From positions 1-64,000 of the forward strand of contig CADCBQ010000005.1 in assembly GCA_902799745.1 (NCBI GenBank): a DNA stretch of 64,000 nt, written 5' to 3'. The position numbers were made by a program, and so were the translations under genes. The notes below the pieces were generated by a model. It did not search any database, was not told the DNA's origin, and worked only from the letters and a program-made list of their open reading frames with translations. Within the stretch, counting starts at the first letter, position 1. Every line of letters begins with the position of its first letter. The stretch comes from Fibrobacter succinogenes. Its GTDB lineage: Bacteria; Fibrobacterota; Fibrobacteria; Fibrobacterales; Fibrobacteraceae. Below, piece by piece: positions 1 through 9,633 of the stretch.

Positions 1-57
1 CCCCTCATCGCCGATGGTACCTGGCCCACGGGCCCGGGAGAGTAGGTCGCTGCTGGA
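1..57 (+). rRNA. rrf: 5S ribosomal RNA, 3' part (5' end outside window)
   Basis: The first ~57 bases match the conserved 3' half of bacterial 5S rRNA: the ATCGCCGATGGTAC block, then GGGAGAGTAGGTCGC, then the closing-helix strand GCTGCTGG. A strong terminator follows at once, as expected at the end of an rRNA operon. The exact 3' end is estimated. Confidence 0.87.
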
Positions 58-62
58 TTCAC

Positions 63-100
63 GCCCCCTACGAGGTAAACCTCGCAGGGGGCTTTTTTTT
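63..100 (+). terminator. rRNA operon terminator
   Basis: Perfect stem GCCCCCTACGAGG / CCTCGCAGGGGGC apart from one central mismatch, TAAA loop, followed by eight T. It sits directly behind the 5S rRNA. Confidence 0.92.
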
Positions 101-120
101 ATACGCACTCCCCGCCGCTG

Positions 121-147
121 TCACCCTGAATTTATTTCAGGGTCTGC
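121..147. repeat. REP-like palindrome (CACCCTGAA type)
   Basis: ACCCTGAA (123-130) and TTCAGGGT (136-143) form a perfect 8-bp inverted repeat with a 5-base loop, preceded by GTC. Two intergenic elements with a similar start (TGTCATCCTGAGC, TGTCATGCCCGAC) occur at 36875 and 42146, which suggests one dispersed family with variable arms. Confidence 0.55.
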
Positions 148-320
148 ATTTCATTATGCGTTTTCCCCTCTGAAAACATTTGCTTATTGAGCGGAGCACA
201 ACGTTTTTCCGCTAAAAAGCTGTTATTTATTCCGATTTGGAATACAGAATATATTTTATAGGTTGGAGTTGTTTGTGCGAGAGATTGGAAGAGTCTTTCG
301 TGATTAAAGGAATTGTGTTT

Positions 321-3300
321 ATGAAGCATTGGGTTTGGGTTGTTTGCGCCATCTTTTTCTTGGCCGTTGCCGCACATGCGACGCTCACGTTGCATATTCA
401 GTCGCCTTATCGTAACGATGCCACGAAGGCCGATTATTTCCTGCATATTCTTGGTGGAGCAGGTGGCGGATACAATCCTTCTTTTGGCGCAGGTTCCTCG
501 ACTATCATGACTGATGAAGGGGATGGCTGGTTCAGCTATACCTGGAACAAGAATGTGTCCGACTTTCAGGACTGGGAATCCTTTACGGTAAGCATTTATC
601 CGAACACTGCTGACGGTAACTACAACAACAATAATGGCGAACAGTGGAAGGAGGCGGGCGAGTTCAAGATGGCCTCGCTGTTCGGTACCGATACCGAGGT
701 CTGGCTGTATACCGACCCTGCCGACAGGAGCTATACCAAGTCCTTTGTGCCTCCTGGTTCGAAGGTGGTGTGGTTCAAGAGCCCTTGGGGAAACCACGCT
801 TTGCCTCAGATGATTTTTGGCACTGACTCGATCATGATGCGCTTTGCGCAAGATGACCATTCGAAGTGTGGTTGGTTCTACGGTGCTGTATCGCCCGAGA
901 TGCTTGCACGCAACCCGTTGCAGACTGCTCACTTTATTCGTCTGTACACGCCCTACATGTCGGTGCCTACGGAAGGCGTGGTAGAACTGGCGGCCTACTT
1001 TGCTGCCATGGATACGGTTTTTGTAGATGGTACTGCAGGCGTATATGTTGATTCCAGGATGACTACGCTTGGCCAGTGTTTCGATTCGACGCGTACCTTG
1101 CATGTGTACAATCCCTGGCGTACGAATTCGACTTACAAGGACAGCGCGCTGTACATTTCGGTGGGAAACAATATCATCAACAACCCAGTCGCGATGGACA
1201 GTACGGGTGAATACAAGTTCTGGTGGCATTACGATTTCCATTTGGATGAAATTAAGCCGTACGACTGGAATGGTGCCGGTGCGCGTGTAAATTTCCATTC
1301 GAGCCAGAACCAGGGCAAGCGATTCTGGAATGTTGAGAGCTGGGAGGCGGATACGATCCGTCCGGCGATTTCGACATTCTTCCCGAAGGGTGTTTATGAG
1401 ACTTGGGTCTATACGACAACTACGGGGAACATTGAACTGATCTTTTCTCCGCTCGAAGAAAAGGTCGTTCGCCTCATGAGCCCGTGGGACAATATGACTC
1501 CCATGATGTTTGTCGATGGCGATACGATCAAGATGGGCCCGTTCCACAGCGATACCTGCGGCTGGTACCAGGGAGTATCTTACAAGCATGTGGATTCCTG
1601 GAGTGTGTATTTTAGACAGGCGTTTGGCTTTGAGTATTTTTCAAGGAACGGTCTAGATTCCATTCCGGGCGAACTGATTGAATTGGATTCGATTCTCGCT
1701 GAATCCGATACGGCTTGGATTACCTCGATTCCGTTCCGCGTTTCGACGGCGTACCCGAAGGTACTCGGTGTTTGCCCTTCGATGAAAATTTCGGCGTTGG
1801 TCGTAGACTGGGCTGGCGAAGGCGTCAAGAAGGCCGGTTCCGATCCTTATAACCTTGTAACGGACTTTAGCCAAGACGTGGATTTCGGTGGCATTTACGA
1901 TGGCAACGAATATACGACGGTAACGGTTAAGGATTCTACGGGCGAACTTGTTGAATACAAGAGCTGCCAGGGGCTTGTAACCGGCATGGTGCAAGATACC
2001 TTGGTGAATGGTTTGCCTGCCCGCGTTGATTCCTTGGTGTATCCTTGGAGCAAATGCTCGGCTGCCCACGAAATCGAGAAATGGTTCGTGCCGCAAGTGG
2101 TGGCGACCGATGCAAACGGCAAGGAATACACGAATGGTGTGTGCCGCGATATCGACTTGACTTTGGACGAAGAAGGATTCTGGCTCGCCGATATTTCGGA
2201 AGCGCATGAAGAAGGCGGATTCTTCCCGATTGACGACTTGGAATACTTGGATTCTGCAAAGACGGTAAAGAACCCGAAATTTGACTGGGACAACCAGCTG
2301 ACTGCAGGCGGCAAGAAGCATAACTACAGCTTCTCCATGAAGGTTTCGGCCCAGTTCAAGTATGTGAAGGGACAGTACTTTGAATTCCGCGGCGATGACG
2401 ATGTGTGGGTGTATATCAACAACCGCCTGGTCGTCGATATTGGCGGTTGTCACAGCCCGATCGAAGGGGCGGTCAACTTGGATACCTTGGGACTTGTAGA
2501 AGGCGTTGAGTATCCATTCCATATTTTCTTCTCGGAACGCAATGCGACGGGCTCGAACTTCAAGATGCGTACCTCGATCAACTTGCAGACGCAGAGAACG
2601 TATTTCTCTAAAGCGAAAACGAATGCAGATGGTTCCGAAGAATACGAGTTCCATCAGTTGCTGGTCGACAAGGCGATTAGCTGCGACGTGTCTAGTGTGC
2701 AGAGCGCTCGTGACCAGTTGGCACAATCCCTGTTCATTTTGAAGGGTGGCAATCTTCCGGCTGATGGCGTGACACTTGAGACGGGATCGCTGTATGGCGG
2801 TGGAATTATTATTAGCGAAGATATGGCGGGAGTTAAAATCGATACCGCCGCATTCGTGAATTCTCGCCAACTGAGTCCGGGTAAGTATGCACTGTATTGC
2901 TTCTTGGCGACCGACTATAGCCAGTATCAGGTAATTACCTTTACGGTGCCCGAATACCCGCTTCCGGATATTGCCTTTGTGGATGTATTCCATGTGACGG
3001 ATTCCGCTTATTTTGATCCGACAGGCTATACGCTGCGTGGCGATATTCTTGGATTGGATGGTGGCAAGAACGATACACTTCTGGCCCATGTGACATATCC
3101 CGATACGGTGCCTATAAGGATTGCTCTTCTATTTGGAACGGCCACCTGCGGCGAATTGGCTGTAAACGCTGATATAAATTGCGTTCAGGAATTGAATCTG
3201 AATACCAAGTTCCCGATCAGTTTCTTGGATGCGAATAACCAGCGTGTGACATCGATTTCGACGGACTCCTTGGGGTTTGCAAGTTTCTACGTGGTGGGTG

Positions 3301-4613
3301 ATTCTGCCATGGTCGATGCCTACTTTACGATCGATGGCGGCGGCGTGAACAATGTGCTCACCTGGAAGGATATCCACTTCAAGGAACCTCCGGTGCCGTT
3401 CGCTATGAAGGCTTCGATGTACGATGTGAATGGTGATGGTATTCCCGACAGTTTGGTCATTCCGTTCAGCAAGCAATTCAAGGATGTCGTGCCCGATACG
3501 CTTTCGTGGTCGTTTGGCGGTACGGAATTCCATACGGTTGCCGGACAAGAAAATATCTGGCCGTCTGTCGTCCTTGATTCGGTGATTACTTTGTACAACC
3601 CCGAAGGTCTCCGCAAGGATGTATTTACGGGCGTTTCGGATCAAATTTATTCGGGCTCGCTCCTGTACCATTACACTTATACCGACGAAGATTCCGGTGA
3701 AGAAGTCAAGCTTTCGATGAATACCTCGATCGAAGACAAGGTGGCTCCTATTGTGTTGAGCGCCGTGATCGAACCGTTGTCAGACGAAGCGAGCGTGATA
3801 ACGATTAGCCTTAGCGAAGGAACCGACAGCAAGACTGTTGACGGAAAGACTGCGTTCGTGTTCTACCGAGGCGAAAACAGTTTCATGGATTCGCTCTACA
3901 TCATAAGCGCCGATGTGAATTCGAAAGGCAATGTGTTCAGAGTGTACTTCCAGCGTACAGCATCGAGCACGCTGCCTGAAGTCGGCGATTATGTAAGGCT
4001 CTTGCCGGGTGAACTGAAGGACCGCAGCGGAAACGCCGCGCACATGAACAATCCGAAGGTTCGTATCGTGGGCGAGCAGCGTACCGAAATCAAGGCTCCT
4101 GGTGTCGTGACGATATCGCAAAATCCCGAAGCTTGGCCGCATCAGGATCCGATTGTTGCCGTGGTGGTTCCCTCGAACAAGTCCCTGCAAGACGTAATCG
4201 ACAGCGTGGGATTGCCCGGCTTGTTGCTGAACTTCAATATCGGCGAACTCGCAACATCGACGCTCATGAATTTGGCCAGCGATGCCGACAGGGATTCTGC
4301 GCTCGCCCTGATTCAGATTCATTGGGAAGGCTATTACTTCTCGCATTTGGGAAGCTTTGTGAACAGGGCTAGCGGAACGATTGCCTGTAACGATGCGACA
4401 GTCTTCTATAATGCATCTAACCCGGAACAGTCCAACTGCTACGACAATCCTGGCAACCTGTTCTTTGAATGGAATGCCCGTAGCGAAAAGGGCCGTGTCG
4501 TTGGCACGGGTGCATACATCGCCAAGATGAAGGTGAAGATCAAGAACGGTACAGAAAAGGCGGGTGGTAGCGACGATACCTATACGATAGGTATCCGCCG
4601 CGGAAAACACTAG
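321..4613 (+). CDS. Secreted fibro-slime domain protein
   Basis: Large exported protein (1430 aa). The frame is open from a TTG at 237, but ATG 321 has an RBS (AAAGGA) 9-10 bases upstream and begins a clear signal peptide (MKHWVWVVCAIFFLAVAAHA). Around residues 650-750 lies a fibro-slime/PA14-like domain with the hallmark GDDDVWVYIN followed by a VVDIGG strand. The N-terminal half carries two internal duplications: a module with SPWxN, a P-x-M pair and a CGWY/CGWF motif near residues 150 and 385, and a second module beginning LHIQSPY or LHVYNPW. The C-terminus (near residue 1382, WNARSEKGRVVGTGAY) resembles the FlgD-like/secretion tails of exported proteins. In Fibrobacter, fibro-slime proteins are surface proteins linked to cellulose adhesion; that role here is inference. 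It stands alone, with no operon partner. Confidence 0.88.
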   Translation: MKHWVWVVCAIFFLAVAAHATLTLHIQSPYRNDATKADYFLHILGGAGGGYNPSFGAGSSTIMTDEGDGWFSYTWNKNVSDFQDWESFTVSIYPNTADGNYNNNNGEQWKEAGEFKMASLFGTDTEVWLYTDPADRSYTKSFVPPGSKVVWFKSPWGNHALPQMIFGTDSIMMRFAQDDHSKCGWFYGAVSPEMLARNPLQTAHFIRLYTPYMSVPTEGVVELAAYFAAMDTVFVDGTAGVYVDSRMTTLGQCFDSTRTLHVYNPWRTNSTYKDSALYISVGNNIINNPVAMDSTGEYKFWWHYDFHLDEIKPYDWNGAGARVNFHSSQNQGKRFWNVESWEADTIRPAISTFFPKGVYETWVYTTTTGNIELIFSPLEEKVVRLMSPWDNMTPMMFVDGDTIKMGPFHSDTCGWYQGVSYKHVDSWSVYFRQAFGFEYFSRNGLDSIPGELIELDSILAESDTAWITSIPFRVSTAYPKVLGVCPSMKISALVVDWAGEGVKKAGSDPYNLVTDFSQDVDFGGIYDGNEYTTVTVKDSTGELVEYKSCQGLVTGMVQDTLVNGLPARVDSLVYPWSKCSAAHEIEKWFVPQVVATDANGKEYTNGVCRDIDLTLDEEGFWLADISEAHEEGGFFPIDDLEYLDSAKTVKNPKFDWDNQLTAGGKKHNYSFSMKVSAQFKYVKGQYFEFRGDDDVWVYINNRLVVDIGGCHSPIEGAVNLDTLGLVEGVEYPFHIFFSERNATGSNFKMRTSINLQTQRTYFSKAKTNADGSEEYEFHQLLVDKAISCDVSSVQSARDQLAQSLFILKGGNLPADGVTLETGSLYGGGIIISEDMAGVKIDTAAFVNSRQLSPGKYALYCFLATDYSQYQVITFTVPEYPLPDIAFVDVFHVTDSAYFDPTGYTLRGDILGLDGGKNDTLLAHVTYPDTVPIRIALLFGTATCGELAVNADINCVQELNLNTKFPISFLDANNQRVTSISTDSLGFASFYVVGDSAMVDAYFTIDGGGVNNVLTWKDIHFKEPPVPFAMKASMYDVNGDGIPDSLVIPFSKQFKDVVPDTLSWSFGGTEFHTVAGQENIWPSVVLDSVITLYNPEGLRKDVFTGVSDQIYSGSLLYHYTYTDEDSGEEVKLSMNTSIEDKVAPIVLSAVIEPLSDEASVITISLSEGTDSKTVDGKTAFVFYRGENSFMDSLYIISADVNSKGNVFRVYFQRTASSTLPEVGDYVRLLPGELKDRSGNAAHMNNPKVRIVGEQRTEIKAPGVVTISQNPEAWPHQDPIVAVVVPSNKSLQDVIDSVGLPGLLLNFNIGELATSTLMNLASDADRDSALALIQIHWEGYYFSHLGSFVNRASGTIACNDATVFYNASNPEQSNCYDNPGNLFFEWNARSEKGRVVGTGAYIAKMKVKIKNGTEKAGGSDDTYTIGIRRGKH

Positions 4614-4639
4614 CCGCTATGAAGTAGATTTTTTAGAGA

Positions 4640-6103
4640 CTAGGCTCGGGCTGTGTTGTACAGCTCGAGCGTTTCTTTTAACTTGGTCGCGACGCCGTTG
4701 ATCTTGTTGAAAATGTCGCTCAGGTCGCCCTGAATCTTGTCGAAGTTTTCAAGGTTCACGAACAGGCCGTTTCGGAAAGTCTTGTTCGACTGGTAAAGGT
4801 CACGCAGCGAACGCAAAATCTTTGCCTGCTGCTCCATTTGAGACTGGGCTTCTTTCTTGCATGCTTCGAGGTCGATGCGTTTTTTCTTTGCGACTTCGGG
4901 ATCGTTTTCGCGGAGAATGTAGGTCGGGAGTGTCGCGAAGTCTTCGAACCTGGTGGGCATGGAGTTTTCGTTTCTGGAATTGTTGTTGCGAAGACCGATG
5001 CTCTTGACTGCAGAATTGATAGAAATGGTACAGCTCGAAGTTCCGTGGAAGTTGCAGCGCACATTCTTTTCGACTTTGCGAAGTTCATTGTACGGGTTGA
5101 AATCTTCGTTGGTTTCAACATAGTGGAGCGGCACGTACAGCGGGGTCTGTTCACCTGCGATCGTAATGCGATAGTTGATGCAGGGCTCTCCGTTGAATTC
5201 CTTAGTTTCGTACAAATTATTGGAGCTGTTCAGCATGGCCTTGACTCTGCGGTAAAGAGAGTCGGCGTCGTAGCTGGATTCAACGACATTGGCGAGGTCT
5301 TTCAGAATGACCGATTTGACAATGTTGTTGAAATTGTCCATGATGACATTGTTCGATGTGGAGCGGCCCCAGATCGAAGTGCCGAGGAACAGCGCATCGG
5401 AGAATGTAGTTTCGTTTCGACCGTTGAAGAAGGCGATGGTGCGTGCAATGTTTGCAAGCGAAAGCCACTTGCTAATAGGAACGTAAATGGCGTTCTGAAT
5501 GCAGAGTTCCGAAAGCTTGCCGATAATGGCCATAGTGTCGGGAGACAGGGTCACCCTTTGAATTTCGTTTGCCCACTGTGCCTTTTCTTCATCGGAAATG
5601 GTGTATTCGTCGGGAACCTTGAAGTTGTCGTTAAGGCCGTGGTTCTGCAAAAGCATGCACAGGGCATCGGACGAAAGGTTGTCGGGCATGTAGATGGTGA
5701 GCGTAATCTCGTCGGCGATATCGGCGCGACCCATGGCGTTTTCGGGGCGCACGTCGCTGCTGAGAATGAGCGTTGAATTCTTTCGGTTCCGCAGGGCGTT
5801 GCGCACGCTGCTTTTGGTATCGTCGTCAATCGGATTGAATTCATTGAACCAGATGACATCGTAATTGTCAAGGTTTGCCGGGAATCCTTGCGGGCGGCTA
5901 TCTACCTTGAGAACATTAGTCTTCTTGAATGCCGAAAGCAGACGCTCGATCAAAAAGTTCTTGCCCGAACCGGCACGACCGTACAAGTAGAACGATTCGT
6001 TGTTGATGGCGGCGAGGAATCCGAGTTGGAGCCTGTCTTGTCTTTCAGGAAATTCCTGACAGAGAGCTTGCATCAAGTTCTGGATACGGGTTGTGAGCGT
6101 CAT
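4640..6103 (-). CDS. RavA-like MoxR-family AAA+ ATPase
   Basis: Cytoplasmic AAA+ ATPase, 487 aa from the ATG at 6103 (RBS AGGAAG just upstream; an in-frame extension to 6220 lacks an RBS and overlaps lpxK). Walker A is GRAGSGKN at residues 42-49, the Walker B-like strand VIWFNEF at 83-89, followed by a sensor-1-like SSD. The segment after the ATPase core (ISKWLSLANIARTIAFFNGR) resembles the lid region of RavA and other MoxR ATPases that cooperate with a VWA protein. No VWA (ViaA-like) gene is present in this window. The C-terminal 200 residues match nothing I recognise. It follows aroC and lpxK on the same strand and may be co-transcribed with them. Confidence 0.72.
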   Translation of the reverse strand: MTLTTRIQNLMQALCQEFPERQDRLQLGFLAAINNESFYLYGRAGSGKNFLIERLLSAFKKTNVLKVDSRPQGFPANLDNYDVIWFNEFNPIDDDTKSSVRNALRNRKNSTLILSSDVRPENAMGRADIADEITLTIYMPDNLSSDALCMLLQNHGLNDNFKVPDEYTISDEEKAQWANEIQRVTLSPDTMAIIGKLSELCIQNAIYVPISKWLSLANIARTIAFFNGRNETTFSDALFLGTSIWGRSTSNNVIMDNFNNIVKSVILKDLANVVESSYDADSLYRRVKAMLNSSNNLYETKEFNGEPCINYRITIAGEQTPLYVPLHYVETNEDFNPYNELRKVEKNVRCNFHGTSSCTISINSAVKSIGLRNNNSRNENSMPTRFEDFATLPTYILRENDPEVAKKKRIDLEACKKEAQSQMEQQAKILRSLRDLYQSNKTFRNGLFVNLENFDKIQGDLSDIFNKINGVATKLKETLELYNTARA

Positions 6104-6167
6104 GATTTCTTCCTTCTTTCTCTGAAATATAAAAACTAGGGAAGAAATTTGAAAGGGGTAGATGAGC

Positions 6168-7046
6168 TCAGAGTAGATTTTGGGTGGCTTCGGGAGAAAT
6201 TTCTGTTGTCTGCGATGCAACGAAAATTAGCGAATTTACATTTTTTTGAATAAATTCGGTGGAAAAACGTGCGGCGTCTTTTTCGGTGATGACGAATGCG
6301 CTTTGAGGATTCTTCTGAAGAATCTCCTCGAATTTCGCGGTGAAAGCCTTGCTGTGGTCTTTAAAGATAAATGTCCGGTCGATTTCGATACCGAAATCTC
6401 GGAGGTCTTTCTGAAAGCGCTCGGGGGCACCGAGCCCGCATACGACATTTACCTTTCGGTTGCTTTTAACAAATTCCTCGCCGGTCGCAAGGTGATATAC
6501 TTTGTCTATAACGAAGCGTACATCCGGGTGTTCGCCTTCGCAATGGAGTGTGCGGAACGTCGAAGATTTTATGTCGTGGTCTTTTGCAAGGCTGCGCATT
6601 TTTCCGCGGGGCCAAAGTTCTGAAATTTTTGTGGGCAGGGGTTCCCATTGCAAAAGCAAGGTGGTGGCTCTGACTAAGCGGCTGTCTTCGAATCCGTCGT
6701 CGCAGACGATGCAGTCGAACTTACGCGACTTGTCGAGTTCGTGTGCCAAGCGGTAACGGTTGCGAGTCGCAAAAACTTGGACGCGCGCGTTGCCTGAAAA
6801 TTTTTGACGGAGCATGGCGATTTCGTCGAAGGCGTATTCGTGCGCAAGGAGCGCGACGGTTTTGCCTTGAGAAGCCAAGTGGTTGCAAAGCCAGATGCAG
6901 AAAGGCGTCTTACCTGCACCACCGGTGCGAAAGCTTCCGATGACAATCAGCTTGGAATTCTGTAGAGGTGCGCCCGGCCTAAGGCAGAGCGCATGATGCA
7001 ACAAGTACACGGCACGATAGCAGAGAGCTAGAAAAAGACGAAGCAT
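6168..7046 (-). CDS. lpxK: Tetraacyldisaccharide 4'-kinase (lipid A)
   Basis: Phosphorylates the 4' position of the lipid A disaccharide at the inner membrane. An N-terminal hydrophobic helix (LFLALCYRAVYLL) is followed by the Walker A motif GSFRTGGAGKTP and the family CDDGFED motif (CDDGxQ in most homologues). At about 292 aa it is slightly short for the family. I use ATG 7046; a TTG at 7064 has a better-placed GAGG and could be the true start. It lies 56 bases behind aroC. The position between aroC and an ATPase has no functional logic I can see beyond co-transcription. Confidence 0.85.
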   Translation of the reverse strand: MLRLFLALCYRAVYLLHHALCLRPGAPLQNSKLIVIGSFRTGGAGKTPFCIWLCNHLASQGKTVALLAHEYAFDEIAMLRQKFSGNARVQVFATRNRYRLAHELDKSRKFDCIVCDDGFEDSRLVRATTLLLQWEPLPTKISELWPRGKMRSLAKDHDIKSSTFRTLHCEGEHPDVRFVIDKVYHLATGEEFVKSNRKVNVVCGLGAPERFQKDLRDFGIEIDRTFIFKDHSKAFTAKFEEILQKNPQSAFVITEKDAARFSTEFIQKNVNSLIFVASQTTEISPEATQNLL

Positions 7047-7102
7047 TTCATTCTTCTTGCTCAAACCTCATACCTCAAAGCGGCAACGCCGCGACCTCGT
7101 TC

Positions 7103-8185
7103 CTACAAACAATTTCTCTTTTGCTGCAAGAACAAGTCAGCCAAAACGAGTGCTGCCATGCTTTCGACAATCACCGGCGCGCGGACTGCAACGCACGGGT
7201 CGTGGCGACCGCGGGCAGCAAGCGTTCCGTTTTCACCACCGCGGCCTGCAGTCTTCTGTTCCTGCGAAATGGTTGCGGTAGGCTTGAATGCCATGCGACA
7301 GTAAATGGGTTCGCCGTTGCTGATTCCACCGAGGGAACCGCCTGCATTGTTGGTGCGGGTATGGTAGGCGTGGCCGTCAAAGTAAAGTTCGTCATTGTGC
7401 TTGCTGCCGTGCATGCGGGCCGAGGCGAAACCGCTTCCGATTTCAAAACCCTTGCAGGCGGGAATCGACAGCATTGCCTGGGCGAGTAACGCGTCCAGGC
7501 GGTCGAACACCGGTTCGCCCAGCGCCACCGGCGGGTTCTTTACCAAGAGGCATACGGTGCCGCCAATGCTGTCGCCATTTGCGCGGGCATTGAGTACGGC
7601 TTGTTCCATCTTGGCGCTTGCGTCCAGGTCGGGGCAACGCACCGGCGAGGCTTCGATCTGTTCGAGCGTGAGCTTGTTCAGGTCTAGGGGACCGCAATCG
7701 ACTTCGCCAATAGAATTCACCCAGGCGATGATTTCGGTGTTGTTGACCTGCTTCAAAAGTTTCTTGGCGACCGCACCTGCGGCAACGCGTCCGATAGTTT
7801 CGCGGGCGGAGCTGCGTCCACCGCCGCGGTAGTCCCTGAACCCGTACTTGAGGTCGTAGCACAAATCGGCGTGACCCGGGCGGTACCACTTTTGAATTTC
7901 GGCGTAGTCGTGGCTGCGCTGGTCTTCGTTAAAGACCGCAAACGAAATCGGGGTTCCGGTGGTTTTTCCTTCGAAAACGCCAGAAAGAATCTTAACCTGG
8001 TCCTTTTCGTCGCGGGCGGTGGTCATTTTGCCCTGCCCGGGGCGGCGGCGGTTGAGTTCCGCCTGGACTTCTTCTTCGGAAATTTCGAGACCTGCGGGGC
8101 AGCCGTCCAGGACCGAACCGACGGCCGGACCATGGGATTCGCCCCAGGTAGTAACGCTAAAAATTTTGCCAAAAGTGCTTGCCAT
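7103..8185 (-). CDS. aroC: Chorismate synthase
   Basis: Last common step of aromatic biosynthesis: 5-enolpyruvylshikimate-3-phosphate to chorismate, FMN-dependent. The 360-aa protein has the usual length. It shows the N-terminal signature GESHGPAVGSVLDGCPAG, the RRPGQGK motif, the GGGRSSARET motif and the C-terminal GRHDPC motif. ATG 8185 is preceded by a TATATT box (8193-8198) only 7 bases upstream, so the mRNA is probably leaderless. First gene of the aroC-lpxK-ATPase group. Confidence 0.96.
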   Translation of the reverse strand: MASTFGKIFSVTTWGESHGPAVGSVLDGCPAGLEISEEEVQAELNRRRPGQGKMTTARDEKDQVKILSGVFEGKTTGTPISFAVFNEDQRSHDYAEIQKWYRPGHADLCYDLKYGFRDYRGGGRSSARETIGRVAAGAVAKKLLKQVNNTEIIAWVNSIGEVDCGPLDLNKLTLEQIEASPVRCPDLDASAKMEQAVLNARANGDSIGGTVCLLVKNPPVALGEPVFDRLDALLAQAMLSIPACKGFEIGSGFASARMHGSKHNDELYFDGHAYHTRTNNAGGSLGGISNGEPIYCRMAFKPTATISQEQKTAGRGGENGTLAARGRHDPCVAVRAPVIVESMAALVLADLFLQQKRNCL

Positions 8186-8290
8186 GAGTCAAAATATAGA
8201 TAATCGGCGTTTTTTCTAAGAAAATATCAGATAAGGACTTACCAACATGGCAAAGTTTACTATCTTTTACAAAGATTCTAGGAGAATCCT

Positions 8291-8878
8291 GTGAAACACT
8301 TTGGATTTATTATAACGATTTTGACCCTGCTGCTTTCTCTGGAAGCGGCCGCCCAGCGTTATAATGACTTTGCGGGTATTCCCTTCGGTGCCACCCGTGA
8401 GACCGTTATCGAAGAGGTGATGAAGCTCGGTTACGAGCCGTATGGTCAAAGTGGCGAAGGCGAACGTGTCGTCATTCCGGTATTTATGTTCGGTGAACTG
8501 CCGGTCCAGGTTGACTTTATTTTTAACAAGAACGACAAGTTCTACTCTTTTGAAATTCGTACCGGCCGTGTCGAACGCGCCCGTCTGAACAAGTCTTTTG
8601 AAGCCGTTGCCTACATGTCGGAGCAGTTTACGCTCAAGTACGGCAAGCCCTCGGGCAACCCGGCAATCGACGAAACCTCGTCCCTTAAAGAAAGCATTTT
8701 GAACCTGTACCAGCAGTGGTTCTCCCAGAAGGTGCTGAACATTTACACCGGTCTGGTACAGAAGGAAGGCCGCTACTTTGCGGTGGGTGCCGTGACGCAT
8801 CGTAAGCTCGCTACCGAGAAGGTTTCGGGATCGAGCCGCGCCAAGGATCGAGCCTCTTCCAACAAACCTGTGTTTTAA
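8291..8878 (+). CDS. Exported protein of unknown function
   Basis: 195 aa, starting at a GTG with a strong RBS (AGGAGA) just upstream. A signal peptide (IITILTLLLSLEAAAQ) indicates export to the periplasm. The mature part opens with NDFAGIPFGATRETVIEEV, a pattern seen in small periplasmic proteins that begin with a FGxxxxxVxxxM helix, followed by beta-rich sequence. I recognise no enzyme motif. It is monocistronic: a terminator follows at 8911, and the upstream gene is divergent. Confidence 0.7.
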   Translation: MKHFGFIITILTLLLSLEAAAQRYNDFAGIPFGATRETVIEEVMKLGYEPYGQSGEGERVVIPVFMFGELPVQVDFIFNKNDKFYSFEIRTGRVERARLNKSFEAVAYMSEQFTLKYGKPSGNPAIDETSSLKESILNLYQQWFSQKVLNIYTGLVQKEGRYFAVGAVTHRKLATEKVSGSSRAKDRASSNKPVF

Positions 8879-8910
8879 TTTGTTTGCAACAGGTTCTACC
8901 TGATATTAAA

Positions 8911-8942
8911 GAAAAACCGGCGTGAACCGCCGGTTTTCTTGT
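8911..8942. terminator. Bidirectional terminator
   Basis: ACCGGCG / CGCCGGT stem with a 5-base loop, flanked by an A-run on the left and a T-run on the right. It can serve both the plus-strand gene ending at 8878 and the minus-strand ktrA ending at 8964. Confidence 0.85.
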
Positions 8943-8963
8943 TTTTAAAAGTCATTGTGACCG

Positions 8964-9620
8964 TTAGGCCTTGAGCTTGTCCAAGGCCTCGTTCGGGCCA
9001 ATCACGAACAGCACGTCGTTTTCCTTGAGCACGTAGTCGGCGATGTTACCGATCTTGGGGGTGCGTTCCAGCGGGTCGCGAATGGCGATCACCTGGATGC
9101 CGTACTTGTGGGTGAGCGACAGGTCCTTGAGGGTCTTGCCGAGGAATGCGTCGGGGCAGGCGATTTCTACGATCGAGAAACCTTCCATGAACGGCAGGTA
9201 GTCGAGCATGTTTGGACGGTTGAGCCTTTCGGCGAGCGAAATGGCCATGTCGCGTTCCGGGTGGAAGATGTCTGCCACGCCGAGCTTTTCGAGGATAATC
9301 GTGTGGGCCGGGCTACTGGACTTCGCGATAATGTGCTTGACGCCCAGTTCCTTGAGGTTCAGCACCGTCAAAAGCGATGCCTGCAGGTCTTCGCCGATAC
9401 AGCAGATGACGCTGTCCACCTTGGAAAGCGGGAGCGATTGGAGCTGCTTTTTACGGGTGCCGTCGGCAACGACTGCCTGGGCGACCTGGTTCGAAATGTC
9501 CTGGATTTTTTCGGGGCTCGGGTCCACGACCATCACGTCGTGTCCGAGTGCGGTCAAGTGGCGGGCCAAAAAGTAGCCCGTGTTTCCGAGACCGATTACT
9601 ACGAATTGTTTAGAAGCCAT
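8964..9620 (-). CDS. ktrA: Ktr/Trk potassium uptake regulatory subunit (RCK)
   Basis: Cytoplasmic gating ring protein of a KtrAB-type potassium channel. 218 aa. Residues 5-135 form an RCK_N Rossmann fold (VIGLGNTGYFLARHL nucleotide loop, acidic D at the end of strand 2); residues ~140-218 form an RCK_C domain. The membrane partner ktrB is 670 bases upstream on the same strand, separated by a TIGR02145 gene. A TATCTT box lies 6 bases before the ATG, so ktrA may have its own promoter inside the cluster. Confidence 0.92.
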   Translation of the reverse strand: MASKQFVVIGLGNTGYFLARHLTALGHDVMVVDPSPEKIQDISNQVAQAVVADGTRKKQLQSLPLSKVDSVICCIGEDLQASLLTVLNLKELGVKHIIAKSSSPAHTIILEKLGVADIFHPERDMAISLAERLNRPNMLDYLPFMEGFSIVEIACPDAFLGKTLKDLSLTHKYGIQVIAIRDPLERTPKIGNIADYVLKENDVLFVIGPNEALDKLKA

Positions 9621-9633
9621 GAGTAAAAGATAG

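Noticed and set aside
132..1589. Long minus-strand open frame opposite the fibro-slime gene
   Set aside because: Antisense shadow of a G+C-biased coding gene; no RBS, no domain and an Arg/His-rich composition.
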